Positions 62,903-64,000 of a DNA stretch of 64,000 nucleotides are shown here, in pieces. A model generated the notes under the pieces. That model was not told the origin of the DNA and ran no database searches. It saw nothing but the letters and a program-made list of their open reading frames with translations. The DNA comes from Sphingopyxis italica (GTDB taxonomy: Bacteria; Pseudomonadota; Alphaproteobacteria; Sphingomonadales; Sphingomonadaceae): positions 558,001-622,000 of the forward strand of contig NZ_JAATIT010000002.1 of NCBI RefSeq assembly GCF_011926545.1. Reading direction: 5' to 3'. The translations under genes were made by a program, and so were the position numbers. Each line of letters opens with the position of its first letter. The first letter of the stretch is position 1.

Positions 62903-63853
62903 GTGAAAAAATGGTTCAAGACGCTTGCCGCCACCTGCGCGGTCATCCCCTTCGCGCAGTGCGCGCTGGGGCCGGGCGGCAATAGCGCCGTTGCCGCCGA
63001 GCCCGCCACCGCGACGCAGCAAGCGCCGGCGCCCACCGCGACCGACGCCGACCCCGCGCTGTGGGTGGTGAGGGACGAGGACACGACGATCTATCTGTTC
63101 GGCACCGTCCATGTGCTGAAGCCCGGTCTCAGCTGGTTCGACGAGGCGGTGAAGACCGCGTTCGACAAGTCGGACCAGCTGATGCTCGAGATCGTTCTGC
63201 CCGAGGATCAGGCGGAGATGGTCAAGGTAATGATGCCGCTGGCGATCGACCAGAGCGGCAGGACGCTGTCGTCGCGGCTCAAGCCGGAGCAACTCGCGGC
63301 CTATCAGGCGGCGATGGCGAGCGTTGGCCTGCCCGCCGCGCAGTTCGACATGTTCGAACCCTGGTTCCCGGCGATCACGCTGTCGGTGCTGCCGCTCACC
63401 AAGCTCGGATACGATCCCGAACAGGGCGCGGAGAAGCAGCTGACCGGCTTCGCGAAGGCGGTGAGCAAGCCGGTGGCGGGGCTCGAGACACTCCCCGAAC
63501 AGCTCGGCTTCTTCGACACGCTGCCCGAAACGCAGCAGGTCGCCTTCCTCAACGCGGTGGTGAAGGATCTCGACCAACTGGGGCCGCAGCTCGACAAGAT
63601 GGTTTTGCTATGGGCGAAGGGCGATCCCGATGGTCTGGCGGTCGCGATGAACGAGAGTCTTGCGGCGACACCCGAACTCGCGAAGACATTGCTTTGGGAT
63701 CGCAACGCGCGCTGGGCGGACAAGCTGAAGGCGCGGATGGATCATCCGGGAACGGTGTTCGTCGCGGTCGGCGCCGGACATCTCGCGGGTCAGCACAGCG
63801 TGCAGGATTATCTGAAGGAACGCGGCCTGACCGTGAAACGGGTCGAATATTGA
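62903..63853 (+). CDS. TraB/GumN-family exported protein
   Basis: 316 residues, GTG start (an ATG nine bases on is out of frame). A signal peptide (KTLAATCAVIPFAQCALG, Cys20 could be a lipid-attachment residue) and then the TraB/GumN core: ALWVVRDEDTTIYLFGTVHVLKPGLSWFDEAV, LMLEIVLP, a central region with GAEKQLTGFAK, and the end FVAVGAGHLAGQHSVQDYLKERGL with the two conserved GTVH and GAGH motifs for metal binding. Members include GumN of the xanthan locus; thought to be metalloproteases or related. Its stop overlaps the next gene. Confidence 0.88.
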   Translation: MKKWFKTLAATCAVIPFAQCALGPGGNSAVAAEPATATQQAPAPTATDADPALWVVRDEDTTIYLFGTVHVLKPGLSWFDEAVKTAFDKSDQLMLEIVLPEDQAEMVKVMMPLAIDQSGRTLSSRLKPEQLAAYQAAMASVGLPAAQFDMFEPWFPAITLSVLPLTKLGYDPEQGAEKQLTGFAKAVSKPVAGLETLPEQLGFFDTLPETQQVAFLNAVVKDLDQLGPQLDKMVLLWAKGDPDGLAVAMNESLAATPELAKTLLWDRNARWADKLKARMDHPGTVFVAVGAGHLAGQHSVQDYLKERGLTVKRVEY

Positions 63854-64000
63854 GGCCATCCGCGCCTCTCTCCCGCGAATCCGGACGATGGGGCCGCCGC
63901 ATCGCGGTCGCCCTTTCGCCATTGTTGCTGCTGACCGCCTGCGGGACCGCAGAGCCGGGGCCTGAAGCGCGGCCGGCGATGTGGATGGTCGCGGACGCCG
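63850..64000 (+). CDS. Second TraB/GumN-type lipoprotein, 5' part only
   Basis: The first 50 codons; cut by the right edge. TTG start overlaps the previous stop (TTGA). It has a leader with a lipobox-like LLTAC (SPLLLLTACG), then PAMWMVADA, which is the position of the ALWVVRDED strand in the previous gene. It is thus a probable tandem copy. Only 50 residues are visible, so the call is provisional. Confidence 0.6.
   Translation, partial: MRPSAPLSRESGRWGRRIAVALSPLLLLTACGTAEPGPEARPAMWMVADA

Overview
The window is high-GC DNA with dense, short-spaced genes, and it looks like a chromosome segment of a sphingomonad (order Sphingomonadales, most like Sphingopyxis or a close relative). Pointers are the TamA/TamB pair, HslVU, the SelO type, the UrcA-family protein, the Cdc48-like AAA ATPase, a Crp/Fnr regulator of alphaproteobacterial type, and several small palindromic repeats of kinds common in this order. 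The genus is inferred from protein character only; there is no rRNA in the window.

Layout. 1-6.6 kb, minus strand: the end of an outer-membrane assembly operon (tamA, then tamB running off the left edge), UDP-glucose dehydrogenase (ugd) and the AMPylase selO. 6.8-9.9 kb, plus strand: UDP-glucuronate 4-epimerase, a possible coupled 53-codon ORF, a secreted protein of unknown function, and a secreted protein with glycoside hydrolase 56 (hyaluronidase-like) hallmarks. 10-28.7 kb, minus strand: a Wzx/Wzy-type exopolysaccharide locus with a phosphatase, two polymerase/ligase-type membrane proteins, Wza, Wzc with a Tyr-Gly tail, a membrane-anchored unknown, two methyltransferases, four or five glycosyltransferases, flippase, gmd, fcl and the initiating sugar-phosphate transferase. 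29-33.4 kb, plus strand: further sugar-nucleotide genes (wecB, wecC, manA, manC). Together these could supply GDP-mannose, GDP-L-fucose, UDP-GlcA/GalA and UDP-ManNAcA for an acidic, possibly fucosylated polymer. Phosphomannomutase and a Wzb-type tyrosine phosphatase are not in the window.

33.4-45.6 kb, mostly plus strand, is housekeeping: hslV and hslU separated by an oxidoreductase whose parts are in circularly permuted order, rodZ-like, cpoB, tilS, ftsH, small exported unknowns, a DUF3800 protein, rpoZ (minus) and a cardiolipin synthase. 45.6-54.5 kb has a phospholipid-type methyltransferase, an MFS transporter, a Cdc48-like ATPase, a LysR regulator, three tRNAs (Thr-GGT, Ser-GGA, Arg-ACG), a DUF1905 protein, a cyclophilin and a Crp/Fnr regulator. 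54.7-61.2 kb, minus strand: pyruvate phosphate dikinase, a small membrane protein, and glyQ/glyS. 61.4-64 kb, plus strand: an UrcA-family secreted protein, an Xre regulator overlapping a membrane protein, and two tandem TraB/GumN-type proteins, the second cut by the right edge.

The most unusual points are: the permuted D-amino-acid-oxidase-like protein between hslV and hslU; a GH56-like hydrolase beside the exopolysaccharide locus; palindromic elements sitting in frame inside glyS and inside the cyclophilin gene; and a 30-bp perfect inverted repeat separating glyQ from glyS with a 10-bp flanking duplication that contains the stop/start junction. No CRISPR array, prophage or intact insertion sequence was seen.
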